Positions 1 to 7,950 of a stretch of DNA of 16,237 nucleotides are shown one piece after another. Origin of the DNA: an uncultured bacterium (GTDB lineage Bacteria > Cyanobacteriota > Vampirovibrionia > Gastranaerophilales > Gastranaerophilaceae); assembly GCA_905211505.1 (NCBI GenBank), contig CAJMAX010000023.1, positions 1 through 16,237 of the forward strand, read 5' to 3'. The first letter of the stretch is position 1. Every line of letters starts with the position of its first letter. Below the pieces are notes generated by a model. That model saw only the letters and a list, made by a program, of their open reading frames with translations. It made no database searches and was not told the origin of the DNA. The position numbers and the translations under genes are program-made.

Positions 1-10
1 TTATTTTTTG

Positions 11-39
11 TTGAAAATTTATATTGAGTAGTTTATTAT
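11..39 (+). promoter_or_regulatory. Sigma-70-type promoter of typA
   Basis: A -35 hexamer TTGAAA (11-16, 5 of 6 consensus) is followed after exactly 17 nt by a -10 hexamer TATTAT (34-39, 5 of 6). Transcription would start near 45-47, giving a leader of about 40 nt before the typA ATG at 86. This is seen in the sequence only. Confidence 0.55.
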
Positions 40-42
40 ATA

Positions 43-59
43 AGTGTAAAATTTACACT
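43..59. promoter_or_regulatory. 17-nt palindrome over the typA start site (operator candidate)
   Basis: AGTGTAAA (43-50) and TTTACACT (52-59) form perfect 8-bp arms around a single A. The palindrome begins 3 nt after the -10 box and covers the predicted transcription start, a classical repressor-operator position. A one-base centre makes an RNA hairpin unlikely, so DNA binding by a dimeric regulator is the better reading. I cannot match it to a known regulator. Confidence 0.4.
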
Positions 60-85
60 AAACAAATAATGAATGGCGGGTATGT

Positions 86-1882
86 ATGACTTGTAATGAA
101 AATATTAGAAATATAGCAATTATAGCTCACGTTGACCACGGCAAAACAACTCTTGTTGACTGTTTGTTAAAACAGGCCGGTGCTTTTCGTGAAAATCAGC
201 ATGTTGAAGAACGTGTACTTGATAATAACGATTTGGAAAGAGAAAGAGGAATTACTATTCTTTCTAAAAATATCTCAATAAATTATAATGGAACAAAAAT
301 TAACGTTATTGACACCCCGGGACACGCTGACTTCGGCGGAGAAGTCGAACGTGTGCTTGGTATGGTTGATGGGGCATTACTTATTGTTGATGCAGCTGAA
401 GGCCCAATGCCGCAAACAAGATTTGTATTGTCTAAAGCTTTGGAATTAGGTTTGAAAATTGTTGTTGTTATTAACAAAATTGATAAACCAGCTGCAGAAC
501 CATTAACAGCATTGGATAAGGTCTTCGATTTATTTACAGAATTGACTGACAGAGAAGATTTAATCGACTTCCCGTTTATCTTCACAAGTAGTTTAAATGG
601 TTTTGCAATAAATGATCTTGAAGATGAAAGAAAAGACATGGTTCCTTTATTAGAAAGTATTATTAAAAACATTCAACCTCCTGAAGGTGATGAGAACGAA
701 CCATTCCAATTCAGAGCAACAACATTAGATTATAACGAATACGTCGGAAGAATTGTTGTTGGACGTATTGCACACGGAAAAATAAATTCTCAAGATCAAG
801 TTTGTGTAATACACGCTGACGGCTCTCAAGAACGAGGCAAGGTCGCAAAATTATTTGGATTTAAAGATCTAGGACGAGTTGAAATAGAATCAGCTAAAGC
901 TGGAGATATTGTAGGAATTGCAGGTTTCTCAGATATCCAAATAGGAGAAACCATTTGCGATCCAACAAATCCTAAGGCGTTACCTCTAATAAAAGTTGAT
1001 GAACCAACACTTCAAATGAATTTTTCAGTAAATGATAGTCCATTTGCCGGTCAGGAAGGTAAGTTTGTAACTTCCCGCCAATTAAGAAAGCGTTTGTACA
1101 ATGAATTAGAAAAAAATGTAAGTTTACGCGTTGAAGATACTGAGTCTACAGATTGTTTTAAAGTTTCAGGAAGAGGGGAATTACACCTTAGTATTTTAAT
1201 AGAAACAATGCGACGTGAAGGATTTGAGTTTTCAGTATCAAAACCGGAAGTTATTTTTAAAAGAATAAATGATGAACTTTGTGAACCATATGAAAATCTA
1301 ATTATTGATGTACCTGAAGAATATGCAGGAAGCGCAATTGAAAGACTGTCAAACAGAAAAGCAGAAATGAAAGACATGCAAACTTCAAAAGGAAGAACGA
1401 ATTTAACATTCCATATTCCGGCAAGAGGTTTGATTGGATTCAGAAGCGAATTTATAAGAATGACAAGAGGCGAAGGTATAATGTACCACACATTCTTACA
1501 TTACAGACCTTTTGCAGGTGATATTCCCCGTCAAAGATGCGGTTCGATTATTGCATTTGAACAAGGGGAAGCTATACCATATGCTTTAGCTCAATTTGAA
1601 GACCGTGGTGTATTCTTTGTCACACCAAAAACAAAAGTATACAGAGGCATGATTATTGGAGAATGTAACAGGCCTCAGGATATACAGGTGAACATCTGTA
1701 AAACAAAAAAATTAACAAATATGAGAAGTTCAACCGCAGATGTTATGGTTACTCTTCAGGCTCCTAAAATTCTTTCACTGGAAGAAGCTTTGGAGTACAT
1801 TAGTGACGATGAATTAGTAGAAATTACACCTGAAAATGTTCGCCTGCGCAAAGCTGATTTAACAAAAAAAGTTTATAATTAA
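86..1882 (+). CDS. typA: Ribosome-associated translational GTPase TypA/BipA
   Basis: This is a translation-factor GTPase that binds the ribosome and is linked in other bacteria to ribosome assembly, cold and stress adaptation. All G motifs are intact: G1 AHVDHGKT (14-21), G2 RGITI (54-58), G3 DTPGH (76-80), G4 NKID (130-133), and TSSL near 167-170 in the G5 place. An EF-Tu-like beta-barrel domain, EF-G-like domains III and V, and the BipA-specific C-terminal domain (about 541-590, with NMRSS and the SLEEALEYI stretch) follow in order. The length of 598 residues is normal. The chosen ATG is preceded by a weak GGCGGG Shine-Dalgarno-like stretch (75-80). Two earlier ATGs (69 and 73) open only tiny out-of-frame ORFs. 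The gene stands alone between its own promoter and terminator. Confidence 0.97.
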   Translation: MTCNENIRNIAIIAHVDHGKTTLVDCLLKQAGAFRENQHVEERVLDNNDLERERGITILSKNISINYNGTKINVIDTPGHADFGGEVERVLGMVDGALLIVDAAEGPMPQTRFVLSKALELGLKIVVVINKIDKPAAEPLTALDKVFDLFTELTDREDLIDFPFIFTSSLNGFAINDLEDERKDMVPLLESIIKNIQPPEGDENEPFQFRATTLDYNEYVGRIVVGRIAHGKINSQDQVCVIHADGSQERGKVAKLFGFKDLGRVEIESAKAGDIVGIAGFSDIQIGETICDPTNPKALPLIKVDEPTLQMNFSVNDSPFAGQEGKFVTSRQLRKRLYNELEKNVSLRVEDTESTDCFKVSGRGELHLSILIETMRREGFEFSVSKPEVIFKRINDELCEPYENLIIDVPEEYAGSAIERLSNRKAEMKDMQTSKGRTNLTFHIPARGLIGFRSEFIRMTRGEGIMYHTFLHYRPFAGDIPRQRCGSIIAFEQGEAIPYALAQFEDRGVFFVTPKTKVYRGMIIGECNRPQDIQVNICKTKKLTNMRSSTADVMVTLQAPKILSLEEALEYISDDELVEITPENVRLRKADLTKKVYN

Positions 1883-1896
1883 AACGTAAAATAAAT

Positions 1897-1931
1897 AAAA
1901 AAGGAAGCTATGTGTAAAAGCTTCCTTTTTT
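1897..1931 (+). terminator. Intrinsic terminator after typA, probably bidirectional
   Basis: GGAAGCT (1903-1909) pairs with AGCTTCC (1919-1925) around a 9-nt loop, and flanking A6 (1897-1902) and T6 (1926-1931) tracts extend the stem and give a U-tract on either strand. It lies 14 nt after the typA stop. It could also stop transcripts reading out of dnaX, whose stop is about 130 bp away. The rest of the 1932-2061 gap shows no gene or further clear structure. Confidence 0.85.
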
Positions 1932-2061
1932 ATAGTACTTATATTCATGCCAGATTGTTTAGAGATTTATTGAGTTCGGATAAAAATAACTAAAATTTAT
2001 TATATCACTCCGACTTATTAAATTGGTTGCAAGATTAAACTTTACCTGGAACACATAAAAA

Positions 2062-3975
2062 TTAATCAATCAATTTCCCGTCAAACAAATCCAACACCAT
2101 ATTAACATTATCTGAATGATAGGATGAATCTGGATTTGTAGAAATTTTAGGTTTTTCTTCCTGTACATCAGCAATCCTCGACTCTACAGTTGCAACTTCG
2201 CCACCTGTTTGCTTTTTATTTAATTGAACGTTGTCAACATCACTTTTTTTAATATTGGAAGAGCTTTCTTGGATATTTATCGATGATTTTACCGGAGCAG
2301 GGGCAGGTTTATCATCATCACCATCACCTGCAGAATTTGACTGACCGGCACGAATCGCATCATCACCAGGAGCAGGTGGTCTGACAATAACTTTTGGAGA
2401 CGAACCAACAAACAAGGAATTTACAGCTTCCACAATATAATTATGCTTGGCTCCATCCGGTCCAAACTGTTTTAACCAGCTTGGATTCTTAATAGATATA
2501 ATTACTTCATCCTGTGCAATTTTTATTGGCAAAGCCTGCTGTTTCAGAATAGCTCTTGATGGGAAACTGGAAATATTTTCAAGCAATTTTGCCCATATTG
2601 TTTTTAAATTATTTGAGGATGCAGGTTTTGACATTGGAACTGGTTGGTTTAAAACATCCTCTTCAGAAGTACTTGCAACCGATTTCACAGACCGTGAGAC
2701 AGATTGTTCAACATTATCAATTTTCAGTTTAACAGACTCTGGCTTTTTAATTTCTGACTTTAACACAGGTGCCGGAGGCGTGTTGTATGAAGAAACATTT
2801 ACAAGTCTGGTTGTATTCCCCGATTCCAAAGCCAAAATTCTTTTTTGCAAATCTTCCAGCTTCGTATTTTCAGCCAAATTAGACATATCCAAAATAGCAA
2901 CATCCAGCCATAATTTAGGATTTGCTGTCAATTTTAATTCTTTGATATACGCCGCGCATTTATCAATCAAAGATACAAGCTGATGAACTTCAATTGTCGA
3001 AATTTTCTCTGCGACCACATTAATTTGTTCTTCATTTAACTGAATAACACCGGTAACAGCCGAATTGCCTATAGATTTTAAAATTAAAGTATTCCTCAAA
3101 TATTCTAACAGATTAGACAAAATTTGAGCCGGCTCATTACCTTGATTATAAATATTATTAAGAACCTGCAAAGCTTCATTTTGATTTGACTGCACAATAG
3201 CAGAAAACAGTGACGTCAACGAACTAAAGGATAATCTGCCAAGCAGCCTGTTTATATCATCTACTTTAATAGCATCATCTGTGGAATTCAATACACTCAA
3301 CTGATCTAAAAGTGCAATACTGTCTCTCATTCCTCCAGCAGAATTTTGCGCAATATAAGCAAGTGCATCATCAGTAATATTAATTCCTTCACTATCCGAA
3401 ATATAACGCAGATGTTTTGATATATCATCAGTAGTTATACGTTTAAAATCAAACCTTTGACAACGACTTTTTATGGTATCTAAAACTTTGTGAACTTCAG
3501 TCGTCGCAAGAATGAAGATAACATTTTTAGGAGGTTCTTCCAGGGTTTTTAAAAGAGCATTAAAAGCCTGATTTGTAAGCATATGAACTTCATCAATTAT
3601 ATAAATCTTATAACGACTTTGCACAGGTGCTAATGCAACTTTTTGGATAATTTCATCCGCATCATTAACTGAACGATTACTTGCAGCATCTATTTCTATA
3701 ACGTCAATTGGTATTGAATTTGTGATATTTTTACAATTCTCACACTCATTACAAGGTGTAATAGTCGGGCCATTTTCACAATTCAAAGATTTTGCAAAAA
3801 TTCTGGCAGTAGAAGTTTTACCGGTTCCTCTCGGCCCAGTAAATAAATATGCATGCGAAATTCTATCCATTTTAATAGCGTTTGCCAAAGCTTTTTTAAT
3901 ATGTTCCTGACCAACTATTTGTTCTATTGATTGCGGTCTGTATTTTCTGTACAAAGGTATATAATTTTTATTCAT
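2062..3975 (-). CDS. dnaX: DNA polymerase III subunit gamma/tau
   Basis: This is the clamp-loader ATPase that loads the beta clamp and, as tau, links the polymerase core to the helicase. The N-terminal AAA+ module is complete: Walker A GPRGTGKT (47-54), zinc-binding cysteines C66, C75, C78 and C81, Walker B IYIIDE (124-129), sensor 1 LATT (156-159), SRC arginine-finger motif (170-172) and sensor 2 GGMRD with R217. The oligomerisation domain follows to about residue 370. A low-complexity Pro/Asp/Ser-rich linker (about 400-450 and 530-620) flanks a short tau-like globular segment, and the protein ends in an acidic-hydrophobic tail (VLDLFDGKLID). Its start has no Shine-Dalgarno sequence but sits 9 nt after an extended -10 box. 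It is divergent from the LD-carboxypeptidase gene with only 43 bp between them. Confidence 0.96.
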   Translation of the reverse strand: MNKNYIPLYRKYRPQSIEQIVGQEHIKKALANAIKMDRISHAYLFTGPRGTGKTSTARIFAKSLNCENGPTITPCNECENCKNITNSIPIDVIEIDAASNRSVNDADEIIQKVALAPVQSRYKIYIIDEVHMLTNQAFNALLKTLEEPPKNVIFILATTEVHKVLDTIKSRCQRFDFKRITTDDISKHLRYISDSEGINITDDALAYIAQNSAGGMRDSIALLDQLSVLNSTDDAIKVDDINRLLGRLSFSSLTSLFSAIVQSNQNEALQVLNNIYNQGNEPAQILSNLLEYLRNTLILKSIGNSAVTGVIQLNEEQINVVAEKISTIEVHQLVSLIDKCAAYIKELKLTANPKLWLDVAILDMSNLAENTKLEDLQKRILALESGNTTRLVNVSSYNTPPAPVLKSEIKKPESVKLKIDNVEQSVSRSVKSVASTSEEDVLNQPVPMSKPASSNNLKTIWAKLLENISSFPSRAILKQQALPIKIAQDEVIISIKNPSWLKQFGPDGAKHNYIVEAVNSLFVGSSPKVIVRPPAPGDDAIRAGQSNSAGDGDDDKPAPAPVKSSINIQESSSNIKKSDVDNVQLNKKQTGGEVATVESRIADVQEEKPKISTNPDSSYHSDNVNMVLDLFDGKLID

Positions 3976-3984
3976 GATAAAGTA

Positions 3985-3993
3985 ATTATAACA
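3985..3993 (-). promoter_or_regulatory. Extended -10 promoter of dnaX, near-leaderless
   Basis: Read on the minus strand the sequence is TGTTATAAT, a perfect TGn extended -10 with a consensus hexamer (3990-3985). It is followed by 9 nt and the dnaX ATG (3975-3973). Transcription about 7 nt after the box would leave a leader of roughly 2-3 nt, and no Shine-Dalgarno sequence is present. Confidence 0.6.
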
Positions 3994-4018
3994 AATAATC
4001 TTTTAAAAAGGGTAGTTT

Positions 4019-4924
4019 ATGAACTTAATTAAACCAAAAAAATTAAAAAAAGGAGATACAATATCAATCATTGCCCCTGCCGGTGCCGTTGATATTAACC
4101 TTATACGAAAAGCTGAAGAATATTTTAAAAATTGCGGATACAACGTTAAACTAGGGGCAAATATCAATAAACACTATCGAGACTTCTCAGGTTCAGATAA
4201 TGAAAGGATTGAAGATTTACACAACGCATTTGCTGATTCTGAAACAAACGCAATTATATGTGCCAGAGGAGGATTTGGAACTCTTAAACTTCTAAATAGG
4301 ATTGATTATGACCTTATTAAAAATAACCCGAAAATATTATGCGGATATTCTGATATAACTGCATTATCTACAATGATTCTAAAAAGAAGCAATCTTATCA
4401 CATACTCGGGACCAATGGCTCAAAGTGACTTTTCAGGTGCGTCAAAAATAAATAAATTTACAGAAATAAATTTTTGGAATACCTTAACCAATTCTTCACC
4501 TGTTGAACTAATACCACGAGAGGGAGGAAAAGCATATAAAAAAGGAAGTGCAACAGGAATTATGTTTGGAGGAAACCTTGCAACTATAACTTCTCTATGT
4601 GGACAAGATTTTATTCCTGATAACAAATTTATTTTCTTTGCAGAAGACGTAAACGAGCCAGCTTATAAAATTGATAAATATTTTACCCAGCTATTTAGTA
4701 TTAATGAATTTAAAGATAACATAACCGCACTTATATTAGGCGACTTTACCGAAACTGATAATAAGCAATGGTTGGATGAGATTATTACAGAAATTGCATC
4801 ACAAACCAGTATTCCAATATTTTCGGGTTATCCTATTTCACATACAGAAATTAAGGCTACCATCCCGTTTGGCGCTGAAGCTGTAATAGAAAATAGCGGA
4901 GTAATAACAATCAACAACGAATAA
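4019..4924 (+). CDS. ldcA: LD-carboxypeptidase (peptidase family S66)
   Basis: This is a cytoplasmic serine peptidase that removes the terminal D-alanine from murein tetrapeptides during peptidoglycan recycling. The family also contains MccF-type microcin-resistance peptidases, which I cannot rule out. The family triad is readable: nucleophile Ser111 in GYSDITAL, Glu209 in FAEDVNEP, and His275 in GYPISHTE, with spacing close to that of known LdcA enzymes. The N-terminal GDTISIIAPAG and the RGGFG loop (83-87) are also typical. At 301 residues the length is normal, and there is no signal peptide. An AAGGG-like ribosome site (4008-4012) lies 6 nt before the ATG. Its 3' end overlaps the convergent stress-protein gene by 14 bp and no terminator is visible there. 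Confidence 0.92.
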   Translation: MNLIKPKKLKKGDTISIIAPAGAVDINLIRKAEEYFKNCGYNVKLGANINKHYRDFSGSDNERIEDLHNAFADSETNAIICARGGFGTLKLLNRIDYDLIKNNPKILCGYSDITALSTMILKRSNLITYSGPMAQSDFSGASKINKFTEINFWNTLTNSSPVELIPREGGKAYKKGSATGIMFGGNLATITSLCGQDFIPDNKFIFFAEDVNEPAYKIDKYFTQLFSINEFKDNITALILGDFTETDNKQWLDEIITEIASQTSIPIFSGYPISHTEIKATIPFGAEAVIENSGVITINNE

Positions 4925-5768
4925 TTAGAACATCAGATTTAACATTTTCTAATACTCTTTTACTTACTGAGCCCAGAATAAACTTTGACAGGTACTTTTT
5001 ATCTCTTGTTCCACTTACCACAAGATCAATATTTGCCTTATTCGCATATTTTATAAGTTCTTGCGCAGGAACACCGTTTAAGACAGCTTTTGATGAAACA
5101 GTTAATCCGCTTTCTGCAAACATTTTCTCAAACTTTGAAAGTAATAATAACGAGGCTTTGTCTTGCTTTCTTTCAATTTCAAGCATCCAGTTAGAATCAA
5201 AACTTCCCTCCAAAAACAAATAATCAGGTATTTCATAAACTGTTGCAAGATGAATCTCTTTATCCTTAAGATTTAGGGTTTCAATACTTTTTGCTATAAT
5301 TTTGTTGCTAAGCTCCGTATTATCAACAGTAAATAAGACTTTAGTTCGCTCATTTTTATCTTTAGAGATAAACGTAGAAATTTTTGCAACGGAAGCAATT
5401 TCTTGAGAAACAGAACCAAGCCATTTTTGAATACCTTTTTTACCATGAGAACCCATTACAATAAAATCATATTCCTCACCGTCCAGAATCTCCAGAATTG
5501 AATCAATTGTAGAACCACACATTTTTATTTTATTTACAATATTTATACCATTTTCTTGTAAAAATTTCTCTGCATAATCTAATATTGAATCTGCAGAACT
5601 TGTGCATTGATAAGCAAATTCAGTTCCCTCAATAACCGTTGTATCCGGCAAAAAGCTCCAATCAATTACACATAGCACATCAACAGCCATATTCTGACAC
5701 CAGTGAGCAAAATTATGAATTGCGTGATAGCTGATTTTTGACCCATCCGTACAAAATAAAACTTTCAT
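4911..5768 (-). CDS. Tandem-domain universal stress protein (UspA family)
   Basis: The protein of 285 residues has two fused Usp domains, each starting with a beta strand and (in domain 1) an Asp (VLFCTDGS; VLFTVDNT) and ending in a nucleotide-loop motif. The ATP motif in the family is G-x2-G-x9-G-S/T. Domain 1 reads GSHGKKGIQKWLGS, one residue short between the second G and GS. Domain 2 reads GTRDKKYLSKFILGS, with correct spacing but Asp in place of the second Gly. Nucleotide binding is therefore uncertain. The start at 5768 is preferred over an in-frame ATG at 5792 because AAGGAG (5775-5780) lies 6 nt before it. The gene is divergent from the sigma-factor operon and overlaps tail to tail with the LD-carboxypeptidase gene. 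The actual stress role is not shown by the sequence. Confidence 0.9.
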   Translation of the reverse strand: MKVLFCTDGSKISYHAIHNFAHWCQNMAVDVLCVIDWSFLPDTTVIEGTEFAYQCTSSADSILDYAEKFLQENGINIVNKIKMCGSTIDSILEILDGEEYDFIVMGSHGKKGIQKWLGSVSQEIASVAKISTFISKDKNERTKVLFTVDNTELSNKIIAKSIETLNLKDKEIHLATVYEIPDYLFLEGSFDSNWMLEIERKQDKASLLLLSKFEKMFAESGLTVSSKAVLNGVPAQELIKYANKANIDLVVSGTRDKKYLSKFILGSVSKRVLENVKSDVLIIRC

Positions 5769-5820
5769 TAACTTCTCCTTTTTCAATAACATAAAATATG
5801 TTAAGGAAAATTACATTAGC

Positions 5821-5849
5821 TAGTCATATACACTTTTTTCTGATAAGAT
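5821..5849 (+). promoter_or_regulatory. Weak candidate promoter of the sigma factor-miaA operon
   Basis: TGATAAGAT (5841-5849) has the TGn extension but only 4 of 6 hexamer matches, with TAGTCA (5821-5826, 4 of 6) 17 nt upstream. It lies in the gap between the divergent stress-protein and sigma-factor genes and would give a leader of about 40 nt. The same gap must hold the stress-protein promoter, which I cannot place. Confidence 0.3.
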
Positions 5850-5895
5850 AGAGTTATAAGTTATTACAGTTATTTTGTTAGGATTAGTTATAGTA

Positions 5896-6510
5896 ATGTC
5901 AGCTGAAGAAAATGTAAAACTTAAAGAGTACAAAGAATTGATTGAAATCATTGCAAAGGTAGAGTATCAAAAGTTTGCAAATTCACATTTAATTGAATTA
6001 CCTGAATTAATCAATATCGGTACCCACGCTTTATATATACTTTTCAAATCAAATTCACCGGAAAAGTATAACAACACGTATCTTTCTACAGCCATAAAAT
6101 GGGCAATCCGCAATGAGGTAAGAAGAAGATATAAATGGTATACATTAAAGAACAAACAAACAACATTAGAAGATGATGAAACTGCAGATGCAGATATTAG
6201 AGCCGAAGTATACAAAAACATACTTTCAATTGACGAATTACAAGATGCCGAAATTCCTACTCAAATTAAATCACAAGACAAAACACCTGAAGAATCTATC
6301 GAATTTTCAGAATTAAAAGACGGTATTTTAGAAGCTATGAAAAAATTACCGCCTAGAGAACGAGAACTTATTGAATATAAATTTTTTAAAGAAAAAAAAC
6401 TGCGTGAAATAGCCGAAGAATTTAACATTTCACAATCTCGTATTTCTCGCATCATTCAAACCGGTCTCGACAGAATAAAAAAAGACTTGGCTAAACAGGG
6501 GATTATTTAA
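5896..6510 (+). CDS. Small sigma-70-family RNA polymerase sigma factor
   Basis: The protein of 204 residues has a region 2-like segment (about 24-81; the ELINIGTHALY stretch and the basic AIRNEVRRRYKW stretch resemble the FliA/SigB-type DNA-melting and -10-binding helices) and a clear region 4 (149-200; LPPRERELIEY, then the helix-turn-helix LREIAEEFNISQSRISRI). The linker between them is acidic, and region 3 is not recognisable, so it may be an ECF-like or reduced group 3 factor. The start is ambiguous: an in-frame TTG at 5875 would add seven residues. The ATG at 5896 is preferred because an AGGA (5880-5883) lies upstream of it and none lies before the TTG. The gcvPB start follows its stop after 3 nt. 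No anti-sigma gene is adjacent. Confidence 0.85.
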   Translation: MSAEENVKLKEYKELIEIIAKVEYQKFANSHLIELPELINIGTHALYILFKSNSPEKYNNTYLSTAIKWAIRNEVRRRYKWYTLKNKQTTLEDDETADADIRAEVYKNILSIDELQDAEIPTQIKSQDKTPEESIEFSELKDGILEAMKKLPPRERELIEYKFFKEKKLREIAEEFNISQSRISRIIQTGLDRIKKDLAKQGII

Positions 6511-6513
6511 AAT

Positions 6514-7938
6514 ATGAAAACAATTTTTGAAAAAAGCAACGGTAATGATGGAATTAATCTTACCGACGAAATTGAAAATCTTTGCTTTTTACCTGAAAAC
6601 GTACTCAGAAAAGATAAAGTAGGACTTCCGCAACTCGGAGAATTAGAAGTGATGAGACACTATAAAGAGCTGTCTGATTTAAACTTTTGTATAGAAAAAG
6701 GGTTCTATCCGCTTGGGTCCTGCACTATGAAATATAATCCTAAAGTAAATGAATTTCTAGCCGGGCTTGAGGATTTTAACATTCACCCTAATACTGATGA
6801 AAACCTGGCTCAAGGTTCTCTAAAACTTATGTTTGACTTACAGCAGGCACTGCTTAAAATTACAGGAATGGATGCTATTACATTAACACCATCAGCTGGT
6901 GCGCATGGCGAAATGACAGGCATGATGGTTATTCAAAAATACTTTAAAACCATAGGGGAAAACAGAACAAAAGTTATTATTCCTGATTCTGCACACGGCA
7001 CAAATCCGGCAAGTGCCAGAATGGCAGGATTTGACATTATTGAAATAAAATCAAATGAAAAAGGCCAAGTTGATATCGAAGCTCTAAAACAGGTTTTAAC
7101 ACCGGATGTAGCAGCAATAATGATGACTAATCCAAATACATTAGGAATTTTTGAAGAAAATGTAGAAGAAATATCCCAAATAATGCATAAAAATGGTTCA
7201 TTGTTATATTACGATGGTGCAAATTTTAATGCGATTATGGGGCACACAAATCCTAAACTGATGGGATTTGATGTAGTGCATCTTAACCTTCACAAAACAT
7301 TTTCAACTCCGCATGGCGGTGGAGGGCCAGGTGCCGGACCTGTTGCTGTAACCGAAAGATTAAAAAACTTTTTGCCTGTCCCAATAGTAGCTTTTGATGG
7401 AAGAAAGTATTATAAAAACTATGATTTAAAACATTCTATAGGAAATGTAAAAAATTTCTATGGAAATTTCGCTGTTCTTGTTAAAGCTTACGCATACATA
7501 TTAATGATGGGTAAAAATTTGAAAGAGGCCTCTAAGAATGCCGTGCTAAACGCAAATTATTTAAAAGAAAAATTAAAAAAATATTATAATTTGCCATATG
7601 ACGAACCCTGTATGCATGAATTTGTAATAACAGGCGAAAAACAAAAATTGGAAAACGGAATTTCAACACTAAATTTAGCAAAAAGATTGATGGATGAAAA
7701 CACACATCCTCCAACAGTTTATTTTCCACTGATTGTGCATGAGGCAATTATGATTGAACCAACAGAATCAGAAAACAAAGATAAACTGGATGAATTTGCA
7801 CAAACTATGATAAAAATTGCACAAGAAGCTGAAACTAATCCTGAAAATATTTTATCAGCACCTCATAATACACCGGTGAAAAAGATTGATGAAGTTTTGG
7901 CTGCTCGTCATCCGAATTTAAAGTACAGTAACAATTAG
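6514..7938 (+). CDS. gcvPB: Glycine dehydrogenase (decarboxylating) subunit 2
   Basis: This is the PLP-binding half of the split P-protein of the glycine cleavage system. It decarboxylates glycine and passes the aminomethyl group to lipoyl-GcvH. The PLP lysine is Lys261 in NLHKTFSTPHGGGGPGAGP, and the glycine-rich motif is intact. Other family marks are GFYPLGSCTMKYNP, SAHGTNPASA, NPNTLG and the C-terminal SAPHNTPVKKIDEVLAARHP. At 474 residues it matches the family length, and no defect is visible. Its ATG follows the sigma-factor stop after 3 nt, with a loosely placed AGGGG (6497-6501). The partner genes gcvPA, gcvH and gcvT are not in the window, which is unusual for this operon-prone system. 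They are presumably elsewhere in the genome. Confidence 0.95.
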   Translation: MKTIFEKSNGNDGINLTDEIENLCFLPENVLRKDKVGLPQLGELEVMRHYKELSDLNFCIEKGFYPLGSCTMKYNPKVNEFLAGLEDFNIHPNTDENLAQGSLKLMFDLQQALLKITGMDAITLTPSAGAHGEMTGMMVIQKYFKTIGENRTKVIIPDSAHGTNPASARMAGFDIIEIKSNEKGQVDIEALKQVLTPDVAAIMMTNPNTLGIFEENVEEISQIMHKNGSLLYYDGANFNAIMGHTNPKLMGFDVVHLNLHKTFSTPHGGGGPGAGPVAVTERLKNFLPVPIVAFDGRKYYKNYDLKHSIGNVKNFYGNFAVLVKAYAYILMMGKNLKEASKNAVLNANYLKEKLKKYYNLPYDEPCMHEFVITGEKQKLENGISTLNLAKRLMDENTHPPTVYFPLIVHEAIMIEPTESENKDKLDEFAQTMIKIAQEAETNPENILSAPHNTPVKKIDEVLAARHPNLKYSNN

Positions 7939-7950
7939 GAAATATAAAAA

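Noticed and set aside
1960..2030. Imperfect inverted repeat (GAGTTCGGA and TCCGACTTA) in the typA-dnaX gap.
   Set aside because: The arms match only partly, are far apart and AT-rich between; no functional context supports it.
2280..2345. Short CATCAT-type repeat as a tandem repeat or tag-like element.
   Set aside because: It is simply the Asp/Gly-rich linker of DnaX read on the other strand.
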